From Rhodospirillales bacterium (GTDB lineage: Bacteria; Pseudomonadota; Alphaproteobacteria; TMED109): a stretch of 43,951 nucleotides of DNA. The notes below the pieces were generated by a model. The model was not told where the DNA came from. It made no database searches and saw only the letters and a program-made list of their open reading frames with translations. A program made the position numbers and the translations under genes. The stretch is from NCBI GenBank assembly GCA_009839325.1, contig VXPW01000040.1, forward strand, positions 1-43,951, written 5' to 3'. Shown here piece after piece: positions 16,927 to 30,317 of this stretch (position 1 is its first letter; each line of letters opens with the position of its first letter).

Positions 16927-18578
16927 GCAGTCGTTTCCGCTGTCGGGGACGCGTCTGCGGTCGCGGCGTCCGAACTGGCTTCTTCATCGGCGAACCAGTG
17001 CGCGCGGGCCGCCATGATCACCTGGTTTGCCTCGTCTTGCTCGAGCTCCACGTCGGGCAGCTGGATCCCGGGCCCCATCTCATCGTCGTTGGCCTGGTAG
17101 AACACGCGGAGCTTCTCCACGGCCACCTTGTCGGCCAGCAGCTCCGTCAGTTCGTCGTTCGAAAGATCAGCGAGCTGGTCGAGCGTCCGCACGCTGTTGA
17201 GACCCAGCACCACCAGCATCGACGGGCTGAGCTGCTCGATGGCCGCCACCTCGTCGGTCACGCCCAGCTTGGTCCGGACCTTCAGCAGCTCCTCGTTGCG
17301 TTCGAGGATCACTTTCGTGGCGCGCTCACGGAGCTCCTCGGCGACTTCCTCCCGAAGGCCTTCGATTTCCGCCAGTTCCTCGAACGGGACGAACGCAATG
17401 GCCTCCAGCGAGTCGAAGCCTTCCGTCACCAGCAGGTGCGCCACGACTTCATCGACGTCGAGGGTCTTGACAAACATCTTGATGAGCTGCCGCAGCTCGT
17501 CCTGCCGACGGTCGGATTCCATCTTCTCGGTAAGGATCTTGATCTCCCAACCGGTCAGTTTCGTCGCGAGGCGCACGTTCTGGCCGCGCCGTCCGATGGC
17601 GTAGCTCTGCTGGTTCTCGGGAACCACCACTTCCACCCGCGTCGCTTCATCATCGAGAATGACCTTTGTCACTTCGGCCGGAACCAGCGCGTTGACGATG
17701 AACGTGGCGGTGTCGGGCGACCACTGGATGATGTCGACGCGCTCGCCCTGCAGTTCGCCCACGACGGCCTGAACTCGGCTGCCCCGCATCCCAACGCAGG
17801 CGCCCACGGGGTCGATCCCCGGGTCATTCGAAATCACCGCGATCTTGGCGCGGCTCCCCGGGTCACGGGCGGCGGCAACGATCTCCACGATCCCGTCGTA
17901 GATCTCCGGAACTTCCTGGGCGAACAGCTTCACGAGAAATTCGTTGCACGCTCGCGACAGCAGGATCTGCGGTCCCCGGGTCTCCTCACGCACCTCCATG
18001 ATGTACGCGCGGATCCGGTCGCCGGTCCGGTACGCCTCCTTGGCCAGGGTCTGGTCGCGGCGCATGAACCCCTCAGCGCGGCCCAGATCAACGATCACGT
18101 TGCCGTACTCGAAACGTTTGACGATGCCGTTGATGATCTCGCCGACACGGCCCTTGAATTCCTCGTACTGGCGTTTGCGCTCAGCCTCGCGGACGAGGCG
18201 GTACACCACCTGCTTGGCCGTCTGCGCGGACAGGCGTCCCAGGTCGATCGGCGGCAGCGGCTCGTGGAGACGATCACCAATTTTTGCGTCCGGATCGCGC
18301 GCTTTCCCGTCCTCGAGGCTGATCTGTCGATGCCAGTCGTCGACGGGATCCGCCACCTCCAGCACCCGCTGGAGTGTGATCTCGCCGGAATTCCGGTCGA
18401 TGCTTGCCTTCACCTCGAGGTCCTGACCGTACTTTCGCAGCGCCGCCACCTGCACGGCTTCTTCCATGGCGCCCAGCACCACGTCGGTATCGATCAGGCG
18501 CTCATTGGCGATGGACTGGGCGAACTCGAGTAGTTCCGGCCGCCCAAGTTCAGGAATTGCGTTCACGTTCTGCGTCAA
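16923..18578 (-). CDS. nusA: Transcription termination/antitermination protein NusA
   Basis: A 551-aa NusA. It has the N-terminal RNA-polymerase-binding domain (ELLEFAQSIANERLIDTDVV), an S1 domain (GEIINGIVKRFEYGNVIVDLG), two KH domains (with GACVGMRGSRVQAVVGEL and AIGRRGQNVRLATKLTGW) and C-terminal helix-hairpin-helix repeats. The end, NQVIMAARAHWF, is typical of alphaproteobacteria. The start codon is TTG at 18578 with GAGG 5 bases upstream. It is the first gene of the operon here; the rimP gene that normally precedes nusA is not visible upstream. Confidence 0.96.
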   Translation of the reverse strand: MTQNVNAIPELGRPELLEFAQSIANERLIDTDVVLGAMEEAVQVAALRKYGQDLEVKASIDRNSGEITLQRVLEVADPVDDWHRQISLEDGKARDPDAKIGDRLHEPLPPIDLGRLSAQTAKQVVYRLVREAERKRQYEEFKGRVGEIINGIVKRFEYGNVIVDLGRAEGFMRRDQTLAKEAYRTGDRIRAYIMEVREETRGPQILLSRACNEFLVKLFAQEVPEIYDGIVEIVAAARDPGSRAKIAVISNDPGIDPVGACVGMRGSRVQAVVGELQGERVDIIQWSPDTATFIVNALVPAEVTKVILDDEATRVEVVVPENQQSYAIGRRGQNVRLATKLTGWEIKILTEKMESDRRQDELRQLIKMFVKTLDVDEVVAHLLVTEGFDSLEAIAFVPFEELAEIEGLREEVAEELRERATKVILERNEELLKVRTKLGVTDEVAAIEQLSPSMLVVLGLNSVRTLDQLADLSNDELTELLADKVAVEKLRVFYQANDDEMGPGIQLPDVELEQDEANQVIMAARAHWFADEEASSDAATADASPTAETTA

Positions 18579-19215
18579 GGCGCCTCATTACCGGCCGACC
18601 GTTCCCGCACCTGCGGGAAGCGTGCACCCGGCGCTTCCTTCAAATTTGTGCCGGGCCCGCCAACCCGGCTTGCACAGCCAAGCGCGAGACATGCCCGGAT
18701 TAGTACGACCTACGGGATCCGCGATGACGTCGCGGAAGGGGAGGGTCGTCCCCCGGCCATTGCGCGCGCAGGCACAAATGGCGGCTGCCGACCTTCGCGA
18801 CGCCACACTTCACACATCTAAGGAGACGATCACGGAAAGCCCGCATGGACACCATACAGTTTCTCCAAGCGGGTTCAACCGAGTTGGACCAGATGCATGT
18901 GACCATTTGGTAGTCGGATCAAGGGTCTCCGCGCTCCATTTCCCTGCATGGGATTGCGCTGCGCACATCTTCGCATGGCTGCGCCGGTCTGCACCAAGCG
19001 AATACCGCGGCCAATGCGCGAGGCGGGTGGAAAACCTGTGGACAGATTGGGGAAACGCCTGGACATGCGGATGTGCGCTCGTCGCAGCAAGCATCACGGG
19101 ACCCGTTTCGGTGGATCGGAGCGGCTGTCGACCGGGCGGCGGGGTGGCAGGGACCGGTCCCCGGCATGTCTTCTTGGACGACGTGGGCGCGCGATTGCCG
19201 TGCTCTGCCAGTTTC
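18579..19215. other. Gene-free stretch upstream of nusA
   Basis: About 640 bases between nusA and tRNA-Leu. I read both strands for rimP, whose normal place is here, and found neither its length nor its motifs. The promoter of the nusA operon must lie here, but I see no convincing -35/-10 pair. Remaining open frames are short, without ribosome sites. Confidence 0.55.
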
Positions 19216-19302
19216 TGGTGCGGGTGGTCGGACTCGAACCGACACTCTGTTGCCAGAACCGGATTTTGAATCCGGCGCGTCTACCAATTCCGCCACACCC
19301 GC
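19216..19302 (-). tRNA. tRNA-Leu (anticodon CAA)
   Basis: On the minus strand it begins GCGGGTGTGGCGGAATTGG. Acceptor GCGGGTG pairs with CACCCGC, the anticodon stem CCGGA/TCCGG encloses TTCAAAA (anticodon CAA, complement at 19266-19268), a long variable arm typical of class II tRNAs follows, then T arm GTCGG-TTCGAGT-CCGAC. CCA is encoded at 19218-19216. Confidence 0.95.
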
Positions 19303-19430
19303 GCGCAGCGCCTACGGGGACTCAACTCCATTGGCGCCGACTTCGCAAGTCCGGAAGGCACCGGCCGATCCAGCGCCCGCGATGCCGGATCGGTTGCATT
19401 GGGTTGCTGGCGCAACCATACTGCCGGACT

Positions 19431-19805
19431 ATGGAAGGGCAGGCACAAACGACGCCCAGTGTATTGGCGGCCCGGGTCGTTTCTCGACCGGGCCGGCGGG
19501 CATCAAGCCCGAAAAACGTCTTCCGGGACGGTGAAATCAGCCAGTTGGTCGGGCTCTTCTCGCGCATGCTGAAGGCCGGTTTCTGGCACGACTACTCCAT
19601 CGACCATTCGGACACGCTGGCCGTGTTCTGCGTCTACCGGTACGCCCGCGAAGCGCCCGAGTACCAGTTGGTGCGCGGCAACCAGGACAGCCGACTACCC
19701 GAGTGGCAGGTCTTTCAGCGGGGAAGGTTCCTCAAGCATTCGGCGAGTCTGCCGCTACTGCTCACCTGGCTTGAGGCGCGCGCCCGACGCGTGCGGCGGG
19801 GCTGA
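19431..19805 (+). CDS. DUF2794 family protein
   Basis: A 124-aa protein matching DUF2794, a family found mainly in alphaproteobacteria and without known function. Recognisable parts are VFRDGEISQLVGLFSRM, GFWHDYSIDHSDTLAVFCVY and GRFLKHSASLPLLLTWLE. The first ~30 residues are poorly conserved and the start is uncertain; ATG at 19431 is the first plausible one. The next gene begins 9 bases after its stop on the same strand, so it may be co-transcribed with the thioesterase. Confidence 0.75.
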   Translation: MEGQAQTTPSVLAARVVSRPGRRASSPKNVFRDGEISQLVGLFSRMLKAGFWHDYSIDHSDTLAVFCVYRYAREAPEYQLVRGNQDSRLPEWQVFQRGRFLKHSASLPLLLTWLEARARRVRRG

Positions 19806-19814
19806 CCCAACCGC

Positions 19815-20246
19815 GTGCCGAAGCCGTTCCGCTGGCGCATGCGGGTCCGTTACAACGAGGTCGACGCCCAGGCTCTGGTGTATTTTGCGCAGCACCTGAC
19901 CTACTACGACAACGCCATCACCGAGTTCCTGCGGTCGCTGCCGTTCGACTTGTTTGACTACGCACGTGCATCGGGTTTCGACTTCAACGTCGTCCACGCG
20001 GAAATCGATTTCGCCCGGCCGGTACGACTTGACGACGAGCTCGACGTCGCGGTCGCGGTCGCCCGGCTGGGAACCTCCAGCGTCACGTTTGCCACGACCC
20101 TGCATCCGGCCGACGGCGACGACATCCTCTCCCGTGGCCGCGTCATCTGGGTGCACGCGGATCAGGGCACGATGCGTTCGACCCCGATCCCCGACGACCT
20201 GAGTAGCCAACTCGCCAGGCATGTGACCGCGCCGTCCGACCCTTGA
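19815..20246 (+). CDS. 4-hydroxybenzoyl-CoA-type (YbgC-like) acyl-CoA thioesterase
   Basis: A 143-aa single hot-dog-fold thioesterase. The signature VRYNEVDAQALVYFAQHLTY holds the family's conserved catalytic Asp (EVDAQ), and FNVVHAEIDFARPVRLDDEL is the second strand pair. Such enzymes hydrolyse short or aromatic acyl-CoAs. The start is GTG at 19815. It lies between DUF2794 and a molybdenum-carrier-like gene on the same strand. Confidence 0.85.
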   Translation: MPKPFRWRMRVRYNEVDAQALVYFAQHLTYYDNAITEFLRSLPFDLFDYARASGFDFNVVHAEIDFARPVRLDDELDVAVAVARLGTSSVTFATTLHPADGDDILSRGRVIWVHADQGTMRSTPIPDDLSSQLARHVTAPSDP

Positions 20247-20329
20247 CGCGCCACGCGTTTCCGCCGCCCCGTCCACGGCAACCGCGGGCGTCCGTCCGTC
20301 CGCGGCCGGGCGCGGGTTCCCGGCGTGCG

Positions 20330-20818
20330 ATGGTGCTGGTGTCGGGGGGGCAGACCGGCGCCGACCAGGGCGCCCTAGAGGCCGCCCGCGCCTGCGGCAT
20401 TCCGATTACCGGCTGGTGCCCCGGTGGACGGTGGACGGAAGCCGGGCCGCTCAGCCGGTGCTGGCCGTTGACGCCAACACCCCTGCGCCGCCCCATCCAG
20501 CGGACGCGCCGGAACCTGCGCCTGGCCGACGGTGTCCTAATCCTTGCCGGACATCGGCTGCGGGGAGGCAGCGTCGTGCTGCCCCGAACAGCCGGCGCGT
20601 CACGCCCCCGGCTCGTGCTCGATCCGCGCTCTTCGCGCGCCGTGCCCGCGGCAACCCGTTTTTGCCGACGCCACCGGATCAGGCTCCTGCTGGTCGGCGG
20701 CCCTCGCGAGAGTCAGGAACCCGGCATCCGGATAGCGGTCCGGGACATGATGACGCGGTTCTACCGGGCGCTTGCGCCCGCTGCCTCACTCCCACTCGAT
20801 CGTGCCGGGCGGCTTTGA
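20330..20818 (+). CDS. Putative molybdenum-carrier-like (SLOG superfamily) protein
   Basis: A 162-aa protein starting [19 protein letters not shown], which matches the nucleotide-binding loop of the putative molybdenum carrier family (Rossmann-like, related to LOG/DprA). [11 protein letters not shown] follows, also typical. A Molybdenum link is by family name only. An earlier in-frame TTG at 20243 would add 29 Arg/Pro-rich residues and overlap the thioesterase stop; I prefer ATG at 20330. The 3' end overlaps the oppositely oriented guaA end by 33 bases. Confidence 0.65.
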   Translation: MVLVSGGQTGADQGALEAARACGIPITGWCPGGRWTEAGPLSRCWPLTPTPLRRPIQRTRRNLRLADGVLILAGHRLRGGSVVLPRTAGASRPRLVLDPRSSRAVPAATRFCRRHRIRLLLVGGPRESQEPGIRIAVRDMMTRFYRALAPAASLPLDRAGRL

Positions 20819-22327
20819 CGTGACGTCGTACAGCACCCGGTTGATGCCCGGAAGCCGGTTGACGATCGTGGTCGCCACGTCCGCGAGAAAGTCCGCCGAG
20901 AACGGATAGACGCCGGCCGTCATGCCGTCCACCGACGTCACCGCCCGCAGCGCCAGCGCGTAGTCGTACGAGCGCCGGTCGCCCATCACGCCGACGCTCC
21001 GAACCGGCAGCAGGACGGTGAACGCCTGCCAGATGTCGTCGTACAGGCCGGCCTTGCGGATCGCATCCAGATAGATCCGGTCGGCTTCACGGAGCAACGA
21101 GATCTTGTCCCGGCTGACCGTGCCCGGAATCCGGATCGCGAGTCCCGGTCCCGGAAACGGATGGCGGCCCACCAGGCTTGCCGGCAGGCCGAGTTCCCGG
21201 CCGAGTTCCCGAACTTCGTCCTTGAACAGCTCGCGAAGGGGCTCGACCACCTGCATCTGCATCCGCTCCGGCAGGCCGCCGACGTTGTGGTGGGACTTGA
21301 TGGTGACGCTCGGCCCACCCGACGGGGCGACCGACTCAATGACATCCGGATACAGGGTGCCCTGCGCCAGGAAGTCGGCGCCGACGTCGCGCGCGACCTT
21401 CTCGAATTCCTCCACGAACACGCGGCCGATGGTCTTCCGCTTTGCTTCCGGTTCCTCGATGCCGTCGAGCGCCGCCAGGAACGCATCGCCCGCATCCACG
21501 GTGCGAAGCTCGATGTTGAAGCGCCCTCGGAAGGTCGCCTCGACCTCGTCTGCCTCGCCCGCGCGCAGGAGCCCGTGGTCGACGAACACGCAGGTCAGGC
21601 GGTCACCGACCGCCTCGTGAACCAGGCGCGCCGCCACCGAGCTGTCAACACCGCCGGAGAGCCCGCAGATGACCCGTCCGTCGCCCACCTGGTTGCGAAT
21701 GCGCTCGACGGCCTCCGCACGAATCCGCCCGACCGACCACGAACCGCTCAGGCCGGCAACGTCCCGCACGAAACGGCGCAGGAGCGCCGAACCGTCCGGC
21801 GTATGCACCACTTCCGGGTGGAACTGCACGCCGTAGTAGTGACGGCGGTCGTCGGCAATGGCCGCGAAGGGCGCGGCCTCGGTCCGGGCCACTGCCCGGA
21901 ACCCTTCCGGCACGGCGTCGACGCGGTCGCCGTGGCTCATCCACACAGGGTGGCACTCGCCCGGTTTCCAGAGACCATCGAAGAGTGCCGACGGCGCCGT
22001 GATCTCGATGTCGGCGCGTCCGAATTCCCGGGTCCGCGCGGCGCCCACCCGGCCGCCCAGGGCCTCCACCATGGCCTGCTGTCCGTAGCAGATCCCGAGG
22101 ACCGGCACGCCGCTCCCGAAGATCTCCGGAGCGACGGCGGGCGCCGATTCGGCGGCGACCGAGTCCGGGCCGCCCGACAGGATGATGGCGCCGGGCGGGG
22201 GATCGAGATGATCGGCCGCGCGGTGCCAGGGAACGATCTCGCAGTAGACGCGGTGCTCACGCACGCGTCGCGCGATTAGCTGGGTGACCTGGCTCCCGAA
22301 GTCGACAACGAGGACACGCTCGGTCAC
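20786..22327 (-). CDS. guaA: GMP synthase (glutamine-hydrolysing)
   Basis: A 513-aa enzyme making GMP from XMP. The N-terminal glutamine amidotransferase has catalytic Cys80 in GICYGQQ and the His/Glu pair in GVQFHPEV. The C-terminal ATP-pyrophosphatase has the P-loop [10 protein letters not shown] (near 220) and ends with KPPGTIEWE, the normal GuaA C-terminus. The ATG overlaps the TPR gene stop by 4 bases, so translation is coupled; guaB lies just before that, giving both steps from IMP to GMP in one unit. Confidence 0.97.
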   Translation of the reverse strand: MTERVLVVDFGSQVTQLIARRVREHRVYCEIVPWHRAADHLDPPPGAIILSGGPDSVAAESAPAVAPEIFGSGVPVLGICYGQQAMVEALGGRVGAARTREFGRADIEITAPSALFDGLWKPGECHPVWMSHGDRVDAVPEGFRAVARTEAAPFAAIADDRRHYYGVQFHPEVVHTPDGSALLRRFVRDVAGLSGSWSVGRIRAEAVERIRNQVGDGRVICGLSGGVDSSVAARLVHEAVGDRLTCVFVDHGLLRAGEADEVEATFRGRFNIELRTVDAGDAFLAALDGIEEPEAKRKTIGRVFVEEFEKVARDVGADFLAQGTLYPDVIESVAPSGGPSVTIKSHHNVGGLPERMQMQVVEPLRELFKDEVRELGRELGLPASLVGRHPFPGPGLAIRIPGTVSRDKISLLREADRIYLDAIRKAGLYDDIWQAFTVLLPVRSVGVMGDRRSYDYALALRAVTSVDGMTAGVYPFSADFLADVATTIVNRLPGINRVLYDVTSKPPGTIEWE

Positions 22328-22833
22328 CCGTCCAGATTCTTCCGGTACAGCGCGATCTGCTCGGCCAGGTCATCGCCACTGGGACACGGGAAATCGCAGA
22401 CGGCTTCGATCTTGGCCAGATTGGCCTCGGCCTCCTCCAGGCGCCCGAGCGCCAGGAAGGTCTCGGCCTGGTAATGAAGCGCTCCGGTGTGCTCGGGGGC
22501 GAGCGTCAGTGCCTTCGCGTAATGCTTGAGCGCCTTGTCAAAGTTCTGCAGGCGGCGTTCCAGGTATCCGAGCTGGTTCCACGCCTCGGCCGAGTCCGGT
22601 GCTTCCGCCAGCACGGCGCCGAGCGCCAGCCGGGCGTTCTCGTAGTAGCCGCCCTCGATGAGATCGCTGGCTTCCGCGAGGAGCGACGCGGTCTCGTCTC
22701 CGCCGCCCACCCCGAACGAGTCGGTGGGTTCCTCCATGGCGAGGGCGGCAGGGGCGGCGGTCGCCACCAGCAGCACGGTTGCTGACGCTGCAAGGCGATG
22801 CCGCCATGCCGGACCAACCAACTTAGTCATCAT
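22324..22833 (-). CDS. Exported tetratricopeptide-repeat protein
   Basis: A 169-aa protein with a signal peptide (hydrophobic [15 protein letters not shown], likely cleavage near residue 32) and three or so TPR units ([55 protein letters not shown]). Two Cys in [13 protein letters not shown] may form a disulfide. It probably works in the periplasm as a protein-binding scaffold. It sits between guaB (42-base gap) and guaA (4-base overlap), but nothing suggests a direct role in GMP synthesis. Similar small TPR genes occur beside unrelated genes in alphaproteobacteria. Confidence 0.8.
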   Translation of the reverse strand: MMTKLVGPAWRHRLAASATVLLVATAAPAALAMEEPTDSFGVGGGDETASLLAEASDLIEGGYYENARLALGAVLAEAPDSAEAWNQLGYLERRLQNFDKALKHYAKALTLAPEHTGALHYQAETFLALGRLEEAEANLAKIEAVCDFPCPSGDDLAEQIALYRKNLDG

Positions 22834-22875
22834 GTACCTCCGACGCCGACACGGGGAGAATGGCGAGCGAGGGAA

Positions 22876-25108
<2,233 letters not shown>

Positions 25109-25244
25109 CGTCAGGCCACTCCCCGCCCCGGGCGGCGAAAAGGGAACCGCTCCGCGTCGGCCAGGGCGGCTGGAACCGAACCCCGCAGGTCCGTCCCGGG
25201 CCAGGGCGCGCGACGGCACGCGGTCGACGCAATCCGGCCGGTAT

Positions 25245-26354
25245 TCAGTAGATCACCACGCTGCGGATGGATTCGCCGCGGTGCATGAGATCAAAGGCGT
25301 CGTTGATGTCTGCCAGCGGCATCGTGTGCGTGATCATGTCGTCGATGGCGATCTTTCCGTCCATGTACCAGTCGACGATCTGCGGCACCTGGGTCCGGCC
25401 CTTGGCCCCGCCGAAGGCGGTTCCGCGCCAGACCCGGCCGGTCACCAGCTGGAACGGACGGGTGGCGATCTCGGCGCCGGCCGGAGCCACGCCAATGATG
25501 ACCGACTCGCCCCACCCCTTGTGACAGCATTCAAGGGCCTGGCGCATGGTGGTGACGTTGCCGATGCATTCGAAACTGTAGTCGGCGCCGCCCCGCGTCA
25601 GTTCGACGAGGTGACCCACGACGTCGCCGCCCACGTCGCTGGGGTTGACGAAATCCGTCATGCCGAACTTCCGCGCGGTCACCTCGCGCGCCGGATTGAT
25701 GTCGACGCCCACGATCATGTCGGCACCGACCATGCGCAGACCCTGGATGACGTTGAGGCCGATACCGCCGAGCCCGAACACCACGCAGTTAGACCCGGGC
25801 TCGACCTTGGCCGTGTTGATGACCGCCCCGATGCCCGTCGTCACGCCGCAGCCGATGTAGCAGATCTTGTCGAAGGGAGCGTCCTTGCGGACCTTCGCCA
25901 CCGCGATCTCGGGCAGCACGGTGTGGTTGGCGAAGGTCGACGTGCCCATGTAGTGCAGCACGGTCTCGCCGCCGAGCGAGAACCGGCTGGTTCCGTCCGG
26001 CATCACGCCCTGGCCCTGAGTCTCACGGATCGCCTGGCACAGGTTGGTCTTGCCGGACGTGCAGTACTCGCATTGCCGGCATTCCGGCGTATACAGGGGA
26101 ATGACATGATCGCCCGGCTTTACCGACGTCACGTCTGGCCCCACATCGACCACCACGCCCGCGCCCTCATGCCCGAGGATGGCCGGAAACGCGCCTTCGG
26201 GATCATCGCCAGAAAGCGTGAACGCATCTGTGTGGCAAATGCCCGTGGCTTTGATCTCCACGAGCACCTCGTTGCCCTTCGGCCCCTCGAGATCGACTTC
26301 CTCGATCACGAGCGGTTTGCCGGCCTCGACGGCCACAGCTGCCCTGGTTTTCAT
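25245..26354 (-). CDS. frmA: S-(hydroxymethyl)glutathione dehydrogenase / class III alcohol dehydrogenase
   Basis: A 369-aa zinc-dependent dehydrogenase that oxidises the glutathione adduct of formaldehyde. Catalytic zinc ligands are C40 (GICHTD), H62 (GHEGAG) and a Cys in YIGCGVTTG. Structural zinc ligands are C92, C95, C98 and C106. The NAD-binding motif is [14 protein letters not shown]. The Arg and Thr typical of class III ([12 protein letters not shown] context) support the formaldehyde role. The ATG at 26354 has AAGGAGAC 9 bases upstream. adhC is an equivalent name. No S-formylglutathione hydrolase gene is adjacent. Confidence 0.93.
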   Translation of the reverse strand: MKTRAAVAVEAGKPLVIEEVDLEGPKGNEVLVEIKATGICHTDAFTLSGDDPEGAFPAILGHEGAGVVVDVGPDVTSVKPGDHVIPLYTPECRQCEYCTSGKTNLCQAIRETQGQGVMPDGTSRFSLGGETVLHYMGTSTFANHTVLPEIAVAKVRKDAPFDKICYIGCGVTTGIGAVINTAKVEPGSNCVVFGLGGIGLNVIQGLRMVGADMIVGVDINPAREVTARKFGMTDFVNPSDVGGDVVGHLVELTRGGADYSFECIGNVTTMRQALECCHKGWGESVIIGVAPAGAEIATRPFQLVTGRVWRGTAFGGAKGRTQVPQIVDWYMDGKIAIDDMITHTMPLADINDAFDLMHRGESIRSVVIY

Positions 26355-26729
26355 GGCACGATGTCTCCTTCTTCCGCGGTCGACGCAGAAAACCGACCAT
26401 ATCACGCCGGGGCCATACTCTAGGCTCCAAACCGACCCGAGATTCGTTGGCCGGAGTGCCCCTGCCCCGCTTCTGCGAAGAGGATTTCAGTCTCCTGCCC
26501 GTCCCTTGGCCGCGCCGCCAGCTGACCTGCCCGGATGGACGTCGCGAACCAGCCCGGAGCCAAGCCGCCCGAAACGAGCAGGCGAGCCGATCGAGAGGCC
26601 TTCCGGTCACTCGGGCGGGCCCGGTCACGCCGAACGCGGTGGCGACCTCACGGCGGTGGACCGCAGACGTTGTGCGCGGCAATTGCCAGGGGCACAATCC
26701 CGACGCCGTCTACTCCGTCAGGTTTCACC
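26355..26729. other. Non-coding divergent promoter region
   Basis: About 375 bases between the divergent alcohol dehydrogenase and the DSD1-type gene. An open frame continues upstream of 26730 on the plus strand but its Arg/Pro-rich translation looks non-coding. I see no RNA gene or clear operator. Confidence 0.5.
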
Positions 26730-27854
26730 ATGACCACGCCCCCGCCCGCCCAGGCCGGCATGCCGCTCGCCGATGTCGACACGCCGGCCCTCCTTATTGA
26801 GATGGACGCTTTCGAGCGCAATCTCGACACCATGGCCCGTGGCATCGCAGCCGCGGGCGTCCGTCTCCGCCCACATGCGAAAACCCACAAGTGCGCGCCG
26901 ATCGTGCGACGGCAGATGACGCTGGGGGCCGTGGGAGCGTGCTGCCAGAAGGTGAGCGAAGCGGAGGCGCTGGTGCAGGCCGGGGTGCCCGATGTCCTCG
27001 TGAGCAACCAGGTCGTCGGGGGCCGGAAGATCGCCCGGCTGACGTCCATGGCCAGCGAGGCAAAGGTCGGGGTTTGCGTGGACGATGCGCACAACGTGGC
27101 AGAGATCGGCGCGGCGGCCGACGGCGCCGGCGTCAGCATCGACGTGTTGGTGGAGATCGACGTCGGGATGTCGCGCTGCGGCGTCGCGCCGGGCGAAGAG
27201 GCGCTCACGCTGGCACGGCAGGTCGCCGCAACCGCTGGCCTCCGGTTCGCGGGTCTCCAGGCCTACCACGGCCTCGCGCAGCACATCCGCAGCCATGCGG
27301 AGCGGCGCGCGGCCACCGACGCTGCCATCGACCTGACCCGATCGACCGTCGACTTGCTCGGCCGGCAAGGAATCCCGTGCGAAATCGTGGCGGGCGCAGG
27401 CACAGGTACATGGGAATTTGAAGCGGCAAGCGGTGTCTACAACGAGTTGCAGGCGGGCTCGTACGTCTTCATGGACGCGGACTACGCGCAAAACCTGGAT
27501 GCGACGGGGGCTCCGGTCGCCACTTTCGAGCAGGCGCTCTTCATCTATTCGACCGTGGTCAGCAGCCCGGTTCCCGAACGCGCCGTCGTGGATGCCGGTC
27601 TCAAGGCTCTGTCGGCGGAATCCGGCGCGCCGGAAGTCGCCGACATCGAGTCGGCACGCGTCGCCGGTGTCTCCGATGAACACACGACGATCGACCTGTC
27701 AAATTCCAACGCTCGCCTCGCGGTCGGCGACGGTGTCAAGTTGATTCCGTCGCACTGCGATCCCACCGCAAATCTGCACGACTGGTACGTGTGCGTGCGG
27801 AATGACCGCGTGGAATCCCTTTGGCCTGTCGTCGCGCGCGGATGCATCTGGTAG
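26730..27854 (+). CDS. DSD1-family PLP enzyme (D-threonine aldolase / 3-hydroxyaspartate aldolase type)
   Basis: A 374-aa fold-type III PLP protein. The PLP lysine is in RPHAKTHKC (near residue 53). EIDVGMSRCGV and AGAGTGTWEFEAASGVYNELQAGSYVFMD-type segments are conserved, and the C-terminal zinc-binding His and Cys are in PSHCDPT. This architecture fits D-serine dehydratase, D-threonine aldolase and erythro-3-hydroxyaspartate aldolase (BhcC). Which one cannot be decided from sequence alone, and no other beta-hydroxyaspartate pathway genes are adjacent. The ATG at 26730 starts the conserved part. Confidence 0.82.
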   Translation: MTTPPPAQAGMPLADVDTPALLIEMDAFERNLDTMARGIAAAGVRLRPHAKTHKCAPIVRRQMTLGAVGACCQKVSEAEALVQAGVPDVLVSNQVVGGRKIARLTSMASEAKVGVCVDDAHNVAEIGAAADGAGVSIDVLVEIDVGMSRCGVAPGEEALTLARQVAATAGLRFAGLQAYHGLAQHIRSHAERRAATDAAIDLTRSTVDLLGRQGIPCEIVAGAGTGTWEFEAASGVYNELQAGSYVFMDADYAQNLDATGAPVATFEQALFIYSTVVSSPVPERAVVDAGLKALSAESGAPEVADIESARVAGVSDEHTTIDLSNSNARLAVGDGVKLIPSHCDPTANLHDWYVCVRNDRVESLWPVVARGCIW

Positions 27855-27914
27855 CGGACAGCCAGTTCAGCATGCCGGCGGGATCCCGTCAGAACGGTTG
27901 TGACCACGGCCGGT

Positions 27915-27946
27915 TAGCCGATGGACAGGTCCCCGCCCCTCGGCTA
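27915..27946 (+). terminator. Hairpin between the DSD1-type gene and metK
   Basis: TAGCCGA (27915-27921) pairs with TCGGCTA (27940-27946), followed by GTTT. It lies about 60 bases after the DSD1-type stop and 80 before metK, so it is most simply a weak terminator. I could not match the metK leader to a SAM riboswitch class. Confidence 0.4.
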
Positions 27947-28028
27947 GTTTCGGAAACTGCATCGACGCGACTATCCGCCCAGCACCAGCGGCCTGCAGCA
28001 GCGCCATTGTCCCGTCACGAGTCATACC

Positions 28029-29187
<1,159 letters not shown>

Positions 29188-29204
<17 letters not shown>

Positions 29205-29913
29205 ACCGCCTCGTTATCGCTGTTACGGACGGCGGCAGCGCGGCCGCCTGCGACCCGGCCGGAAGGCCCTGATCGAGCACGTCCTCCCCGAGCTCTCGAT
29301 CCCCGTGGACCGGCCGGCAGGCACGCTCCAACCGGCTTCCCTGTTTTCCGGGCCCGTGACCGAAACCTGGCTGGAAATCGGTTTCGGGAGTGGCGAGCAC
29401 CTGACCGCCCTGGCCCACGCCAACCCGGACACCGGGTTTCTGGGGTGTGAGCCCTTCATCAGTGGCGTCGCCGCACTGCTTGCCCATCTGCCGATCAAGG
29501 ACCGCGCGCGGACCCGGATCCTGGCGGACGACGCCCGTCTGCTCCTCGACGCGTTGGCGCCCGCGTCAATCGGCCGCGTGTTCCTCCTGTTCCCGGACCC
29601 CTGGCCCAAGCGCCGGCACGCGAAGCGGCGATTCGTGCAGCCACACACGCTCGACCAGCTGGCCCGGGTGATGCGTCCAGGGTCGCGGCTGCGGTTCGCG
29701 AGCGACCACCCGGTGTGCCAGCACTGGACCCTGCGGCAGCTCATCGATCATCCGCAGTTCGAATGGACCGCCCGCCGCCCCGGGGACTTTCTCGCACCGC
29801 CCGAGGATTGGCACGGGACTCGCTACGAGACCCGTGGCGCCCCCGGATCGGTCAGCCCGCTGTTCCTCGAGTTCGCCCGGATCGGGATGGCCGCATCGCC
29901 ACGCGGTTATTGA
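29188..29913 (+). CDS. trmB: tRNA (guanine-N7-)-methyltransferase
   Basis: A 241-aa TrmB that methylates G46 in tRNA variable loops using SAM. It begins with the alphaproteobacterial signature [17 protein letters not shown], has the SAM motif [11 protein letters not shown], and the catalytic [17 protein letters not shown]. The start is GTG at 29188, inside the metK end, giving translational coupling. Bases 29664-29783 of this gene reappear as a decayed copy at 30826-30944. Its stop overlaps the end of the convergent vapC by 7 bases. Confidence 0.95.
29664..29783 (+). repeat. Parent copy of a trmB segment duplicated at 30826-30944
   Basis: This ~120-base part of trmB is about 90% identical to 30826-30944 in the same orientation. 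The copies are 1.16 kb apart and bracket a VapBC module. Confidence 0.85.
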
Positions 29914-30317
29914 CCGGCCAGCAGATCGTCCATGGTGACTGCCGTCTCAGGAAATGTGCGCACGATCCGGGTGTCTTCGGTGACCAGCGGATAACCCATC
30001 GACTTCGCCAAAGCGACAAACTCGCAGTCGTATGCGGAACAGGCCGACTTGGCGACAAGGTCCATCACGGCAACGGAGTCGACGTCGCGCTCACCATTAA
30101 CCAACTCGGCCTCCGCACTTCGAATCAGTGCGCTTGCCTGAGCGAGTCCGATCACGCCGGCGCGAAGATAGCGGGCCAATACGTTGCGGAATTCGGATCG
30201 CCACAGCGTCGGCACATACCACTCATCGGTATGTCGCCGCAGGGACACAGCGCTCTCGGTATGCGCCCCCGGCAGCCAGTAGTACGCGACGATGTTCGTG
30301 TCAACCACGACGTTCAC
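29907..30317 (-). CDS. vapC: VapC-type PIN-domain toxin
   Basis: A 136-aa PIN-domain ribonuclease. The acidic catalytic set is complete: D6 (VVVDTNIVAY), E42 (WRSEFRNVL), D97 (CSAYDCEFVALA) and D115 (LVTEDTRIV). Such toxins cut tRNA or rRNA when released from their antitoxin. The start overlaps the antitoxin stop by 4 bases (ATGA). The stop overlaps the end of trmB on the other strand by 7 bases, so the module is packed right against a core gene. Confidence 0.88.
   Translation of the reverse strand: MNVVVDTNIVAYYWLPGAHTESAVSLRRHTDEWYVPTLWRSEFRNVLARYLRAGVIGLAQASALIRSAEAELVNGERDVDSVAVMDLVAKSACSAYDCEFVALAKSMGYPLVTEDTRIVRTFPETAVTMDDLLAGQ

Noticed and set aside
19020-19060. DnaA-box-like sequence (TGTGGACAG) suggesting an origin
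   Set aside because: A single imperfect match with no cluster or AT-rich unwinding region.
18579-19215. A hidden rimP upstream of nusA
   Set aside because: No leftward frame of about 150-200 codons and none of the RimP motifs.
27855-28028. Possible SAM riboswitch upstream of metK
   Set aside because: I could not match the conserved core or pseudoknot of SAM-I, SAM-II or SAM/SAH classes; only a simple 7-bp hairpin is seen.
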